Source: Emiliania huxleyi CCMP1516
Taxonomy: Eukaryota; Haptophyta; Isochrysidales; Noelaerhabdaceae
Direction of reading: 5' to 3'
Assembly (NCBI RefSeq): GCF_000372725.1
Contig: NW_005194878.1
Span: forward strand, 367,691-431,690
Length of the DNA stretch: 64,000 nucleotides
The notes under the pieces are model-generated. The model searched no databases and was not told where the DNA came from. It saw only the letters and a list, made by a program, of their open reading frames with translations. Shown here in pieces: positions 1 to 10,900 of the stretch (the stretch's first letter is position 1; the number at the start of each line of letters is the position of its first letter). Position numbers and translations under genes: made by a program.

Positions 1-2093
1 TACGCCCTGGGGCTCCGCCCGATGGGGGCTCGAGCTGGACGGCGCCGTCCGGCTCCACCTCGGCCAGGCAAGCGGCCGGCTCCCCTGCCACCCGCACGCA
101 CACGCCATCCCTTCACAGGCCTTCCCCCCCCGGCCTCCCCCCCCCCCCCCCCCCGACCCCCTCTCACCACTGCCACCACCACCACCACCCCCACCACCGC
201 CGCCACCACCCCCACACGCTACACACCCCTCCCACTGCAGCCTCCGCCTGGCCCCTCCGCCCTCCTTCGACCGCGCATCTCGGCTCATCTCGGCGCATCT
301 CGGCTCATCTCGGCGCATCTCGGCTCATCTCGGCACATCTCGGCTCATCTCGGCTCATCTCGGCTCATCTCGGCGCATCTCGGCTCATCTCGGCTCATCT
401 CGGCTCATCTCGGCTCATCTCGGCACATCTCGGCTCACCTCCCGCCCCGCAGGCGTGCGGCTCGTGGCTGCTCCGCTTCAGCGGCGCACGCTTCGAGGCC
501 ACCTCACACACAAACACACGCACGCACGCACGCACGCACACACTCACGCACGCACACACGCACGCACGCACACACGCACACACACTCGCTCACCCACGCG
601 CACCGGGCCGTTTGCACCTTCACGCACGTGCGGGCGCCAGTCGTCTAGACGTGGAGTCGCGAGGGACTAGCCCGGCCTTTCCTCCCCCGCCGCCGCGCGC
701 GCGTGTGTGTGTGTGTGTGTGTGTGTGTGGAGACGGCGACCCCCCTCCCCCTCAGGCCACCTCGTCCGCCGGCCACGCGACCTCGGGCGAGCGCCTCCTC
801 CCCGCCGCCGCCGCCGGCGCAGCGAGCACCTCCGCCTTCGACTGGCTGGTTGGGTCGGGTCCGTGGGGCGTGGACCGGCGTCGCGCCTCTCGCTGTGAAC
901 GGCGTCTCTTCACACACCCAGCTGTGAACAGGTCCGTGGGCGTGGACCGGCGTCGCGCCGCTCGGCGGCTTCGACGACGGCAGGCTGCTCACTCATGAAA
1001 CCGTCCGTCGATCTTCAGTGATTCATTCACTTTAGGCTCCTTCAAGGACAACGGCCTGGCCGCGCCGTGTTTCTTTCTCCAGGCCGTACTTCCGTCTTAT
1101 ATAGGCTTCTTCGAGGACGGCAGCCTGGTCACGCCGTGGGGCGACGGGACGTGGGGTGAGCACCCGAGCGCAAGCGGCGCAATCTTTGCGAACTTTGTGG
1201 GGCAGGAGCAGCACCGCGCCCCCCCCGCAATCTCGGGGGTTTACGGCGATCCGTCTCGGCTAATCTCGGCTCCTCTCGGCTCCCCTCGGCTCACTTCGGC
1301 TCACCTCGGCTCATCCCGGCTCCTCTCGGCTCATCTCGGCGCACCTCGGCTCCTCTCGGCCTCCTCTGGGCTGCCTCTCGGCCTCCTCTCGGCCTCCTCT
1401 CGGCGGTGTCTCGGCTCATCCCGGCTCATCTCGGCAGGAGCACACGGTCCGCTTTGGCGAGTGCTGGTCCTTCGTCTCAACGCGCAAGAGCGACGGCGAG
1501 CGCGCGGCTCGGCGGCCCTAGATGCGGGATCTCTCCCATCATCTCCCCGGATCTCCCCATATCTCCCCATATCTCCCCCCGTTTCTCGTGCCCTAGATGC
1601 GGGATATCTCCCATCATCTCCCCATATTTCCCTGTATCTCCCCGTATCTCGTGCCCTGGATGCGGGATGCGTACTCGTGTCCTCCGACGCGGTCTCCAGA
1701 GGACGCGCCTTCAGCTGTACCTCAGCCATCGTCAACGCCGTGGCGCTCGCTGTCCCGTGTCGCTCGTAGTCACACGGTGCTCGGAGTGCATGGCGCGAGT
1801 CAGACCGTCTCTCTTCACGTAAACGCACAACCCCGGGCCCCGAAATCGCAGTCTGTCTTCACACCCCGGCGTTCGGCGTACCCACGCAAGCACACACGGT
1901 GTGTACACCTGCGATGCCGTGCCGGGCTCCTGTCGTCTAGACGTGGAGTCTCGAGGGTCGCCCTGGCCCCTTGCCCCGCCACCGCGTGCGTGTGGAGAAG
2001 TTCACCTCACCTCACCTCACACTGCAGGTGGGCGGCGGCAAGATCGACGCCGAGCCAAAGGAGTGCCCCGAGCTGGCCGCCCCACACGCGTGA
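1..2093 (+). CDS. C-terminal part of an HPAT/SERGT-like peptidyl glycosyltransferase (copy 1, 5' end outside window)
   Basis: This is the 3' end of a spliced gene whose complete homologue lies at 50149-57793. Exon pieces read in order include TPWGSARWG-type (partly lost here), ACGSWLLRFSGARFEAT (about 450-505), FDWLVGSGPWGVDRR (about 838-885), EDGSLVTPWGDGTWG (about 1113-1160), IFANFVGQEQHR, then EHTVRFGECWSFVSTRKSDGE (split by introns, 1436-1500) and GGGKIDAEPKECPELAAPHA before TGA at 2091-2093. The repeated TPWGxGxWG / FVSTRxxDGE pattern is a C-terminal module that I associate with plant and green-algal serine galactosyltransferase proteins; that is family memory, not a search. Introns carry ATCTCGGCTC decamers (282-435, 1251-1436), CA/GT tracts and one 37-nt hairpin element (895-931) flanked by a duplicated stretch of exon. 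The gene converges on the TIR gene A. Confidence 0.62.
282..435 (+). repeat. Decamer satellite (ATCTCGGCTC)n in an intron
   Basis: About 15 head-to-tail 10-bp units with occasional ctc/cgc/cac variation lie between two coding pieces of the HPAT-like gene. A related, more degenerate tract lies at 1251-1436 and an ATCTCCCCAT-type tract at 1528-1650. The equivalent tracts in the second gene copy are at 55945-56070, 56905-57140 and 57228-57350. Confidence 0.9.
705..728 (+). repeat. (GT)n microsatellite, about 12 units
   Basis: A short intronic GT tract. The same position in the second gene copy (56322-56402) carries about 40 units, so it has expanded or contracted since duplication. Confidence 0.9.
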
Positions 2094-2319
2094 GAGGGAG
2101 GTCGCGCGCTGGTGAGTGTCTTGGGGCGGGGGGTGGCGGAGGGTGGAGGTTGCGCGGGGGGTGCACGGGGGCGCTACCCGGCGGCTCGCGGCGGGTTCTG
2201 AGCGGTGGACGAGATTCTATCAGAAAGGACAAAGATTGCTGCTGGTCCCAGCAATGCGGATGAAGTCCAGTGTTTTTTGTGTGCTGTACGACTCTGTTAC
2301 TGTTTTTCACGCACTGACG

Positions 2320-3160
2320 GTCTACGAAATTGCACAAGACCCGCACCCGCTCGCTCCCGCTCCGGCGTGGGGAGTGCCAGGCGGGGCGGCGAGCGGAGCG
2401 GGGTGACCCTCTGATCTCTCGCCTCGCTGCCGTGCGGCGCTGCATGGGCGCGGCTAGCTCTACGCGGGCGCACATTGTACTCGACAGCCGAGCAATCTCT
2501 GACCGTCGAGTCGATGCGTCGCCTGCGCCGTAAGCGTACACAACGCCGCCGCTGCCTGCACTCCTCCCGTTGACGAGGGTCAGCCCCCGCAGGGTGAAGC
2601 TGCAATCACCCGAGAGGTAAAAGAGCCCGGTCTGTTCCTGGCCGTCGAGCGTCGCGCCCTCGCCGCTGCTGGCGACGGTCACGTTGATGTCGGAGCCGCA
2701 GCTGATCTGGCTGCCCAGCTTGAAGTCTGCCCTGGACGGCAGGTAGATTGCGACGTCGGCTTGCGAAGTAGCAGCCTCCGTGATCAGGGAGCGGAGCTTA
2801 GCCTCGCTCGACGCGGCGACAAAGTCCGGGGAGAGCGGCGGCAGAGGCGGGGGCGGCGACAGAGGCGGCAGCGACGGAGGCGACGGAGGGGCAAGCGGCG
2901 GCGACGGATAATGTTGTAGGTTGTATGCACCGCTGCTCGACGATAATGTGTTAGCACGTGCCGGCCGAGAGCGACACGTCCAGTACGGTTCGCGTACCGC
3001 AATCGCCACAATCGTCGCAGTTGCTTACTTCTGACCCACAGAGAGAGTGAAGACTCTCAGCCACGTGTCAAAGTTCGAGCCACACGAGTTGAAAGTGTGG
3101 ATGCCCGAGGCGCAGGCAGGCGCAAAAGGTATGGACGGCATCCGGGGCTGCGTTACCGAA
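2320..3160 (-). pseudogene. Decayed fragment of a TIR-gene ectodomain (PPC-like domain, Pro-rich stalk, first beta-helix coils)
   Basis: On the minus strand this is clearly related to gene A 12270-13205: residues like [44 protein letters not shown], a PPLSPPPPLPPLSP stalk, then SEAKLRSLITEAATSQADVAIYLP, TLDGQEQTGLFYLSG and LTLVNGRSAGSGGVVYAYGAGD. The PPC-like part is broken by deletions and frame changes near 2930-2970, and nothing downstream (GCC repeats, membrane part, TIR) follows. Its 3' side still contains a degraded copy (about 2390-2472) of the intron that separates the beta-helix exons in genes A and B. The upstream side ends close to the (GA)n tract. I read it as a pseudogene fragment carried in the segment that distinguishes the two duplicated ends of the window. 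Confidence 0.75.
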
Positions 3161-3228
3161 TGCGTCCTCGTGCAGTGTCCGCAGCATCGCTTGAGTACTC
3201 GAAGGCTGCGAATTCAAGGCGTGTGCAC

Positions 3229-3372
<144 letters not shown>

Positions 3373-3379
3373 AGTAATC

Positions 3380-4320
3380 CGTGTCGTCTTGAGCACTGGT
3401 CGGTATCCAGCATCTGAGAGCACGATTGCCAACCGCGTGGCCCCCTCCTTGGCGGCGCCCACCTTGGCCTGCGCCTCTTCTGCACGACCCTCGCCCGCCG
3501 ACATCGCCTCGGCCGCCGCCTCGGCCGCCTCGGCCGCCTCCTTCTCGCGCGCGCGCGCCGCCTGCAGCGCGCCGCGCGCCGCCTCGAGCGCGGTGTGCAG
3601 CGCCGCCTCGGCCTGCTCGTGCCGTGCCACGGCGCGGGAGAGGTGGTGGATCTCGAGGCGCAGGTGCGCGCCCTTGGCCGCCTCGAGGCGGAGCCGGCAC
3701 GCCTCGAGCTCCTCCGCCGCGTCGAGCGCCGGCGAGCGCCTCGTGCGCTCGGCGCAGGCGCGGCTGAGCGAGGCACCGAGGGCGGCGAAGCTAGCGCGGA
3801 GCCTCCCGACCGTCGCTGCCTCGGCCTCGACGCCTCGACGTAGGTGGGCCGTCCGCGCAAAGTCCTCGATGAAGCAGAGCAGCTCGAGCGGCGTCTGCTG
3901 CGCGATGGACGCGCACGCGCTCTGCTGAACGACAAAAGTGTCTGGCCGATCGACGTGGTCGAGCTGGAGCTCGCGGAGCAGCAGAGCCTTGAGCTCGGAT
4001 CGGCGCGCCACGCGCACCTCGCACTGGTCGCAGGGCCATGGAAGCTGATCGTGCTCGACGCCCGGCCCGAGGCCGTCGGCGGGCGCGATGGCGCGCCTCT
4101 GCACGCAGAGCGTGCCGGCCCCGCTGCGTGCGCGGAAGACGCAGCTGACGGCACAAGCGACGCCGTCGTCGCGGCCCGTGCGGTTGACCAGAGCCTTGAG
4201 ATTTTGCGCCCGCATCGAGCGGAGGTCGAGCCCAATGTCGCGGGGGAAGGTGACTGCACCAAAACCCGCGAAGAGTTGAGAAGGGAACTCGAGATTGGCC
4301 TTCGCCGCATTTAGATATCG
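3380..4320 (-). CDS. Hypothetical Ala/Glu-rich coiled-coil reading frame
   Basis: A long minus-strand frame has a globular-looking N-terminal part ([20 protein letters not shown], a Cys pair in WPCDQCEV, a Leu-rich [16 protein letters not shown]) followed by about 150 residues of Ala/Glu/Arg heptads ([20 protein letters not shown]..., [17 protein letters not shown]) typical of a coiled coil. An in-frame Met lies at 4215; the frame is open further upstream without a clear ATG, so it may be a 3' exon. It runs into the (GA)n tract, which probably lies beyond its true end. I do not recognise the family. It lies inside the segment absent from the duplicate near 58-59 kb. Confidence 0.4.
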
Positions 4321-4548
4321 TGTCCAGTGGTCGAATTGTTGTCGGCGGGCCGAATGTCGTTTCACCTCTGTCGTTGGTCCCAGAGGCGGGGTCAGCGTGG
4401 TTGTGGGAGAGCCCTGCAATCGGCCCGCGCGTGTGCCGCGTGGGCCCGTGTCCATGAACAAAACTACCCATATAGCGAGCTCGTCCGAGGCGAGTCCGTG
4501 GGTGGAGACCAACCCTCCAGTGGAGAGAGCAGTCCGGGCTGGTCGGAT

Positions 4549-4775
4549 CCGTCTTCCTCCTCGAGACGACGGCGCTGCTGCTGCACGAGGCCGACTGGTG
4601 GGGGCACGTCTTCATCCACAGACTCGCGCGGCGAGGCGTCGTCACCTTTGCCGACGCGGTGCCGTTCTACGGCAAGGTGCTCCTGCCGCTGCTCACGCTC
4701 TTGCCAATGGCCTGCCTCTTCGCGTACCGTCACGACGACGTGAGCTTCTGGGAGCTCTTTTTGGATTGGCAATAA
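4549..4775 (+). CDS. Possible terminal exon with a membrane segment (unrecognised)
   Basis: On the plus strand an open frame reads VFLLETTALLLHEADWWG, HVFIHRLARRGVVTFADAV, PFYGKVLLPLLTLLPMACLF, AYRHDDVSFWELFLDWQ and stop at 4773-4775. Codon use and the amphipathic-then-hydrophobic pattern look coding, with one membrane segment about residues 47-62. There is no Met near the start, so it would be an internal or last exon, and GTGAGC after RHDD could instead be a donor site. No upstream exons were identified, so it may be a relic. Confidence 0.3.
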
Positions 4776-4787
4776 TTGCTTATCAAT

Positions 4788-4900
4788 CAAGAAATGTGGG
4801 TGCTCCTCCGCCTTGCGTTTGTTTTCATAACATCGAACGAGCTCAAAAGAAATATGCTACTCGCAGAATGGTATGGCCATTTTTTCTCACAGAAAGAAGT
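4788..4900 (+). repeat. Dispersed element containing CATAACATCGAA (also at 24.7 kb and 59.3 kb)
   Basis: The stretch GTGGGTGCTCCTCCGCC / TTGCGTTTGTTTTCATAACATC / GAGCTCAAAAGAAATATGC recurs at 59283-59370 (part of the segmental duplication) and, in reverse orientation and shortened, twice at 24698-24740 and 24798-24835. It marks the point where the two duplicated ends of the window become collinear again, just beyond the TIR gene stop codons. Confidence 0.7.
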
Positions 4901-4987
4901 GAAAAAGAATAACAACGTGTCTCTCTCAAAAGGAATTTAATAACAATCGCCGCGCCGCACGTTTTGCGCACGACATCGCGCAACCGA

Positions 4988-7900
4988 TCAGACCTGCTGC
5001 TGCACCGACGACGCCTCGCCTCCAGAGACGTCGCGCGCCTCCGCAGAGCTGCGGCTGCTCATCTTGGCGAACACCCGGCTGAGTCCGCCAAGGCTGCGCT
5101 TCGCGAGACTGGTGCTGCCCTCAACGACGCTGCCTGAAGCGAGGAGGCCCGCCCGCGACCGAGCGGGGGTCGCGCCTAGGCTCTTTGCCAGAAGGACGAG
5201 CGACACCTGCGGGCAGGGACCCGCCCCTCGTCACGAAACGCTCGATGCGGGGGAGAGCTCGCTGTGTGTGAGAGAGGGGCGCGCGCGCCTTGCGGTGGTG
5301 GCCGGGGAAGCAAGATTTTGCCAGGTCCTTGTAGAGTCCGCCGGCGATGAGCTCCTGCGGCGTTGGGGGGGGAGAGGGTTGGGGAGGAGGGGTGGCGGGA
5401 CAGGCGCCACGTTGAGACATTCGCTCCTGCGGCGTGACTTCGAAAAACCTCGAGAACTGGCAGCCGCCGAGCGCGGGGTCGTTCTCGTGCGCCATGACGA
5501 TCTTCAGCCTGTCCTGGCGCGCCTGCTTGACCTGCTCGGCCAGCCGCTCGTCGCTGACGAAGCTGTCCTCGTTGAGGTAGAGCAGCAAGTGCGTCGCGCT
5601 GGCCGGCCGATCATCGCTGGTGCAGATCGTGAGACCGGCGGTCTCACGATCTGGGGCAAAGGCGGCGGCGATCTCATCGGCCAGCGCCAGCGACCCCGCG
5701 TTGGCTGGCGAGGCCCAGAGCGTGCACGGTTTGGAAAAGGCGAGCGACTGGCTCTCGAGCTCACCCGACACGCAGAGCGGAAGGGAGGTCCTGTCCAGAA
5801 AGTTGGGCGAGCAGAGGAGCACCGCCTAGGTTGGTTCGAGTGGGGTTGGCCGGGAGGTAGAGTGAGAGAACGGAGCTGGTTGTGGCCGGCGGCGCCTCGG
5901 CGATGATCTTGAGGGAGATGAGCTGAAACTCATCGATGCGATACCAAATCGTGAGCGGCCAGTCGTTGTCAAAGATGGCCGGCTGCAGGTCCTCGGGGCA
6001 CTCGTCGCGCAGCGCCTGGAGCGTCCCGCCGCCCTTTTCAGGGTCCGCTTCTTGGACGAGGACCAGCGGCTTGTCCTTCTCGAGCGACGAGCGGACCTCT
6101 CGGAGGCAGTTCTGTGGCGCGGGCGAGGCGGCAGTTCTTGGGGCCAGGGTGCGGTAGAGGCGGGGTGGGAGGAAGAGGCGAGCCTTGGAGCGGAAGTAGC
6201 CCTGCGAGAGGAAGAAGAGGATGACCTGCGAGCTCTGAATGTACTCCTCCAGCGCCCCGATATCCTTGAGATCATCTACCTATGAGCACACCGCGGTGCG
6301 TCAGGGGGGCTCTTTGTGTAGCTTAAGCAGCGCTGATGAGCATGTGCGCGCGTCGAGAAAGACTTTGATGTCCGGCAGCAGCTGCTCGAGCTCACCCTTG
6401 ATGACCTTGACGGCGTCTTGACCGGTCGACCTATTCGTTTGGGTGAGGGGCGGGGATCACGCCGGCTGTTTTCGCTCCCTCTTCTCCCTCCATGACTCAC
6501 CAGATGTGGCTGTTGAAGAGGTGCCACGTGAGGCCCATCGCGATGCTCAGCTCGGGGGGCTGCTTGGTCGAGACGAGTCGGATCGTGGGGATCTTGGCGA
6601 CACGACGGGCGGCGACGATGGCGCCGACGAGGAAGAAGGCGAGCACGACTGCAACGAGGATGATCATCGAGTCGACAATCACATTGAGGCTGCGGAAGCC
6701 GAGGACATCGGCGGGATCTGCTCCCTGGTACCGCTCCTGGATGCCGAGGAAGGTGGTGCTCCAGTTGGTGCCGAGGAAGAGGAGGAGGAGCACGAGGCTC
6801 GTGGCGACGGCGAGCACGTTGTCCTCGACCCGCTTGTACGGCCGCACGACGGCGAGCGCGACGGCGTAGCATGAGCAGATGAGCGTCGCCACCACGAGGC
6901 GAACAAAGGCTCGCTCCTCCGGGATCAGCAGCACGAAGCCAGTCAGCACGAGCTTGCGCGCCAGCTCGACCGCCTCCCACCAGTACCAGGTCTTCTCGTA
7001 CTCCCGGTGCAGGAAGCCGGTGGCCCGCGTCAGAGCATTCGGCGACTTGGCCTGCAGCGGCTTGTAGCAAGCGGCGAGGAGCGACGTGAAGAGGACCAGC
7101 GAGCCGGCGGGCCAGAGGACGATGAAACCGGTGGCGAGGGTGGTGATGGGTCCGTGATCGTCGGAGCCGCACTCGACGCTCGCGTCCTGCCGCATGTAGG
7201 AGACCTGCTCTAGCTCCTCGCCGGGCGGAGAGGTGGTGTAGGCCTATCAGCAGAAACTTACGAGGACTGAGGGATGTGGTGTTGTGAGCAACGGCAGTCA
7301 TCAGCTGTGAGAGGGCGCCTGGCACGACCAGGAGCGGAAGATGGAGGCGCTGATGGAGGGCACGAAGCAGAAGACGAGCACGAGGCCCGCCGGCGTGAGG
7401 TCGAGGAGGCCGAGGGCCGCCTCCGCGTACCACGGCCTCTCGCGCGGCGCCGGGGCGGCGCGCCAGCGATAGAGCCGCAGACTTATCCCCGCGATCATTA
7501 GCAGGGCGATGAGGGCGACGGGGGAGAGGGCGATGGCGAGGAGTCGCATACCGTAGCCGAGGCACTGCTCCGGCAGGAAAAAGCCAGACCAGTCGACGGA
7601 AATCACGTTGGCCAAGTTGTCCGTCCAGCCCGTGTACTTGTCCGGCAGCCGCGCGGAGTAGGTGGAGGACAAGACGGTGCTGATCTGATAGAAGCCAAAC
7701 AGGATCTTGACCTTGGCCGTCATTCCGACCCCGACGTAGTACTTGACGGAGCGGTCTGCGAAGCGGAGGATCGGGCCGATGATGCGCTTCTTCCGCCAGG
7801 CCGTCATGCTGTAGGCCCACGCCGCGAGGCCGCAAGCGACGCAGAGGCCGAGGACGAGGCCGGCGATGCGGCCCGCCGCCGCGCCGCGCGGAGCGCATAC

Positions 7901-10900
7901 TTCGCAGGTGTCGCCGTCGACGAGGCGGTGCTTCTCCGCGGCGCAGAGCTGGCACTCGGGTCCTTTGAAGTCCGACGCGCAGTACTCTGAGCCCGCCTCC
8001 ACCATCCTCCGGCCTCTCGCCACCGGCTCGCTGCCGGCGCATCGCTTCTTGCCGGCATTGGCATTGCCACCAAAGAGGCGGCACTCTGTCAGCACCGCGG
8101 AGGAGGGGCTGGCGCGCCAGAAGCCGCGCAGGAGGACGAGGGAAGAAAGGGTGGTGTTGTCCGGGCAGGCAGCGTTCGGCGGGCACGGCTTGCAGTACTC
8201 GGTGGGGGAGGTCAAGACGTCCCCTGGGTCGGCCGAGGTGTTCCGCAGATAGTAGTCGTCCATGCAGATAGAGCAGATGGTGCTGCCGCTGACCGAGCTG
8301 AGGGGATGCGGACATAGATTGCAGAGGCTTTGGCCAGCGTTGGCGGCGTAACGGCCAGCCTCGCACGCGTCGCATGCGTCGCTGCCTTGACCCGACGAGG
8401 TGCCGGGAGGGCAAGGCGCGCACTTGGACTGACCCTCTTTCGCGGCGAAAGTGCCAGGCGAGCACGGCGTCGGCTCGATGTTGCCCGTGGAGCAGGCGCT
8501 GCCGGCGGGGCAGGCCGTGCACTCACCCGCGGCGGTGAGGTTTGTTGCGTTCGAGTAGCTGCCAGCCTCGCACGGCAGCGGCGCCGACGCGCCCGGCTCG
8601 CAGTAGCTGCCTTTCTCACACGCGCGGCAGCCTGCAGCGCCCGTGTCGTGCTGGTAGGTCCCGCCCTCGCACGGCTCGCACTCGGAGAGGCCGCCCGTGA
8701 CAGCGAAGCTACCCTTTGCGCACGGCGTCTGCTGCGTCGAGCCCGTGGTGGCGAAGTGGCCCGGCGAGGCGTCGGTGCACTCGCCCGCGTCGGTGAGGTT
8801 GGTGGCGCTCGAGTAGCTGCCAGCCTCGCACGGCAGCGGCGCCGCGGCGCCCGGCTCGCAGTAGCTGCCTTCCTCGCACGCGAGGCAGTCCGACGCGCCG
8901 GTGTCGTGCTGGTAGGTCCCGCCTTCGCACGGCTCGCACGCGGAGAGGCCGCCCGTGGCGGCGTAGCTTCCCTTGGCACACGGCGTCTGCTGCGTGGAGC
9001 CGGTGGTGGCGAAGTGGCCCGGCGAGGCGTCGGTGCACTCGCTCGCGGCGGAGAGGTTGGTGGCGCGCGAGTAGCTGCCAGCCTCGCACGGCAGCGCCGC
9101 CGCCGCGCCAACAGCGCAGTAGCCGCCCGCCTCGCACGGCTTGCACGCCGTCTGCGCCTCCGCGTCCTGGTACGTGCCGCCGGAACAGGGCGTGCACTCG
9201 CCCTGCTTGTACGCGTCCGTGTACGACCCCTTGGCGCACGCCGTCTGCTCGGTGGAGCCGGTCGTGGCGAAGTGGCCCGGCGAGGCGTCGGTGCACTCGC
9301 CCGCAGCGGTGAGGTTGGTGGCGCGCGAGTAGCTGCCAGCCTCGCACGGCAGCGCCGCCGCCGCGCCAACAGCGCAGTAGCCGCCCGCCTCGCACGGCTT
9401 GCACGCCGTCTGCGCCTCCGCGTCCTGGTACGTGCCGCCGGAACAGGGCGTGCACTCGCCCTGCCTGGTCTCGTTCGTGTACGACCCCTTGGCGCACGCC
9501 GTCTGCTGCGTCGAGCCCGTGGTGGCGAAGTGGCCCGGCGAGGCGTCGGTGCACTCGCTCGCGTCGGAGAGGTCGGTGGCGCGCGAGTAGCTGCCAGCCT
9601 CGCACGGCAGCGCCGCCGCCGCGCCAACAGCGCAGTAGCCGCCCGCCTCGCACGGCTTGCACGCCGTCTGCGCCTCCGCGTCCTGGTACGTGCCGCCGGA
9701 ACAGGGCGTGCACTCGCCCTGCCTGGTCTCGTTCGTGTACGACCCCTTGGCGCACGCCGTCTGCTGCGTGGAGCCGGTGGTGGCGAAGTGGCCCGGCGAG
9801 GCGTCGGTGCACTCGCTCGCGGCGGAGAGGTTGGTGGCGCGCGAGTAGCTGCCAGCCTCGCACGGCAGCGCCGCCGCCGCGCCAACAGCGCAGTAGCCGC
9901 CCGCCTCGCACGGCTTGCACGCCGTCTGCGCCTCCTCGTCCTGATACGTGCCGCCGGCGCAGGGCGTGCACTCGCCCTGCCTGGTCTCGTTCGTGTATGA
10001 CCCCTTGGCGCACGCCGTCTGCTTGGTAGAGCCGGTGGTGGCGAAGTAGCCCGGCGAGGCGTCGGTGCACTCGCTCGCGGCGGAGAGGTTGGTGGCGCGC
10101 GAGTAGCTGCCAGCCTCGCACGGCAGCGCCGCCGCCGCGCCAACAGCGCAGTAGCCGCCCGCCTCGCACGGCTTGCACGACATCTGCGCCTCCTCGTCCT
10201 GGTACGTGCCGCCGGAACAGGGCGTGCACTCGCCCTGCCTGGTCTCGTTCGTGTACGATCCCTTGGCGCACGCCGTCTGCTGCGTCGAGCCCGTGGTGGC
10301 GAAGTGACCCGGCGAGGCGTCGGTGCACTCGCTCGCGTCGGTGAGATCCGTCTTGTCCGAATAGGTACCCGCATCGCACGGCAGCGGCGCCGACGCGCCC
10401 TTGGCGCAGTACCGTCCCTTCTCGCAGTCGCGGCAGGACGTCGCGCCCGTGTCGTTCTGGTAACGGCCCGCAGGGCAGTCCGTGCACTCACTCAGCCCGG
10501 GCTCGCCGCCAAACGTCCCAGCACGGCAGCTCGCGCAGGTCTCGCTGCTGTTTGCGCCGGTGATCGGGCTAGAGGTACCGGGGGGGCACTTCTGACAGGC
10601 ATCTGGTGAGCTGCTGCCCATCTTCTCGTTGTAGCTCCCCGCAGGGCAAAGCGTGAAGCCGCCGCCACAGTCGTCTGTGACTTCGCAGTATCCACCCGCT
10701 TCACACGTGTCGCATGCCGTCTGTCCGCGCTCCGCCTGGAACTCGCCAGCAGGGCACTGCATGCACGCAGCCTGGCCGGTGAGGTTCTGGTACTCCCCTG
10801 CGGCACAGTCGAGGGGCTGGATGGTGCCTGCATTCGGGCAGAAGCGTCCCGCGGGGCAGTCGGTGCAGCTGGTGGCGTTGAGCTGATCGGCGAACGTGCC

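Noticed and set aside
6276..8522. 748-residue Arg/His-rich frame on the minus strand (also 60764-62911)
   Set aside because: Wrong frame of the gene A/C membrane region; the other frame shows membrane helices and conserved TIR motifs in both paralogues.
8745..10320. CRISPR-like spaced repeats
   Set aside because: Units are coding protein repeats with no unique spacers; the arrays at 51009, 52005 and 53618 likewise have exon-derived, non-unique intervals in a eukaryotic genome.
8212..10491. Frames of 750 and 590 residues rich in Arg/Ala/Val overlapping the GCC array on both strands
   Set aside because: Shadows of the GC-rich 258-bp repeat; the Cys-spaced frame with GTY..C..C pattern is clearly the coding one.
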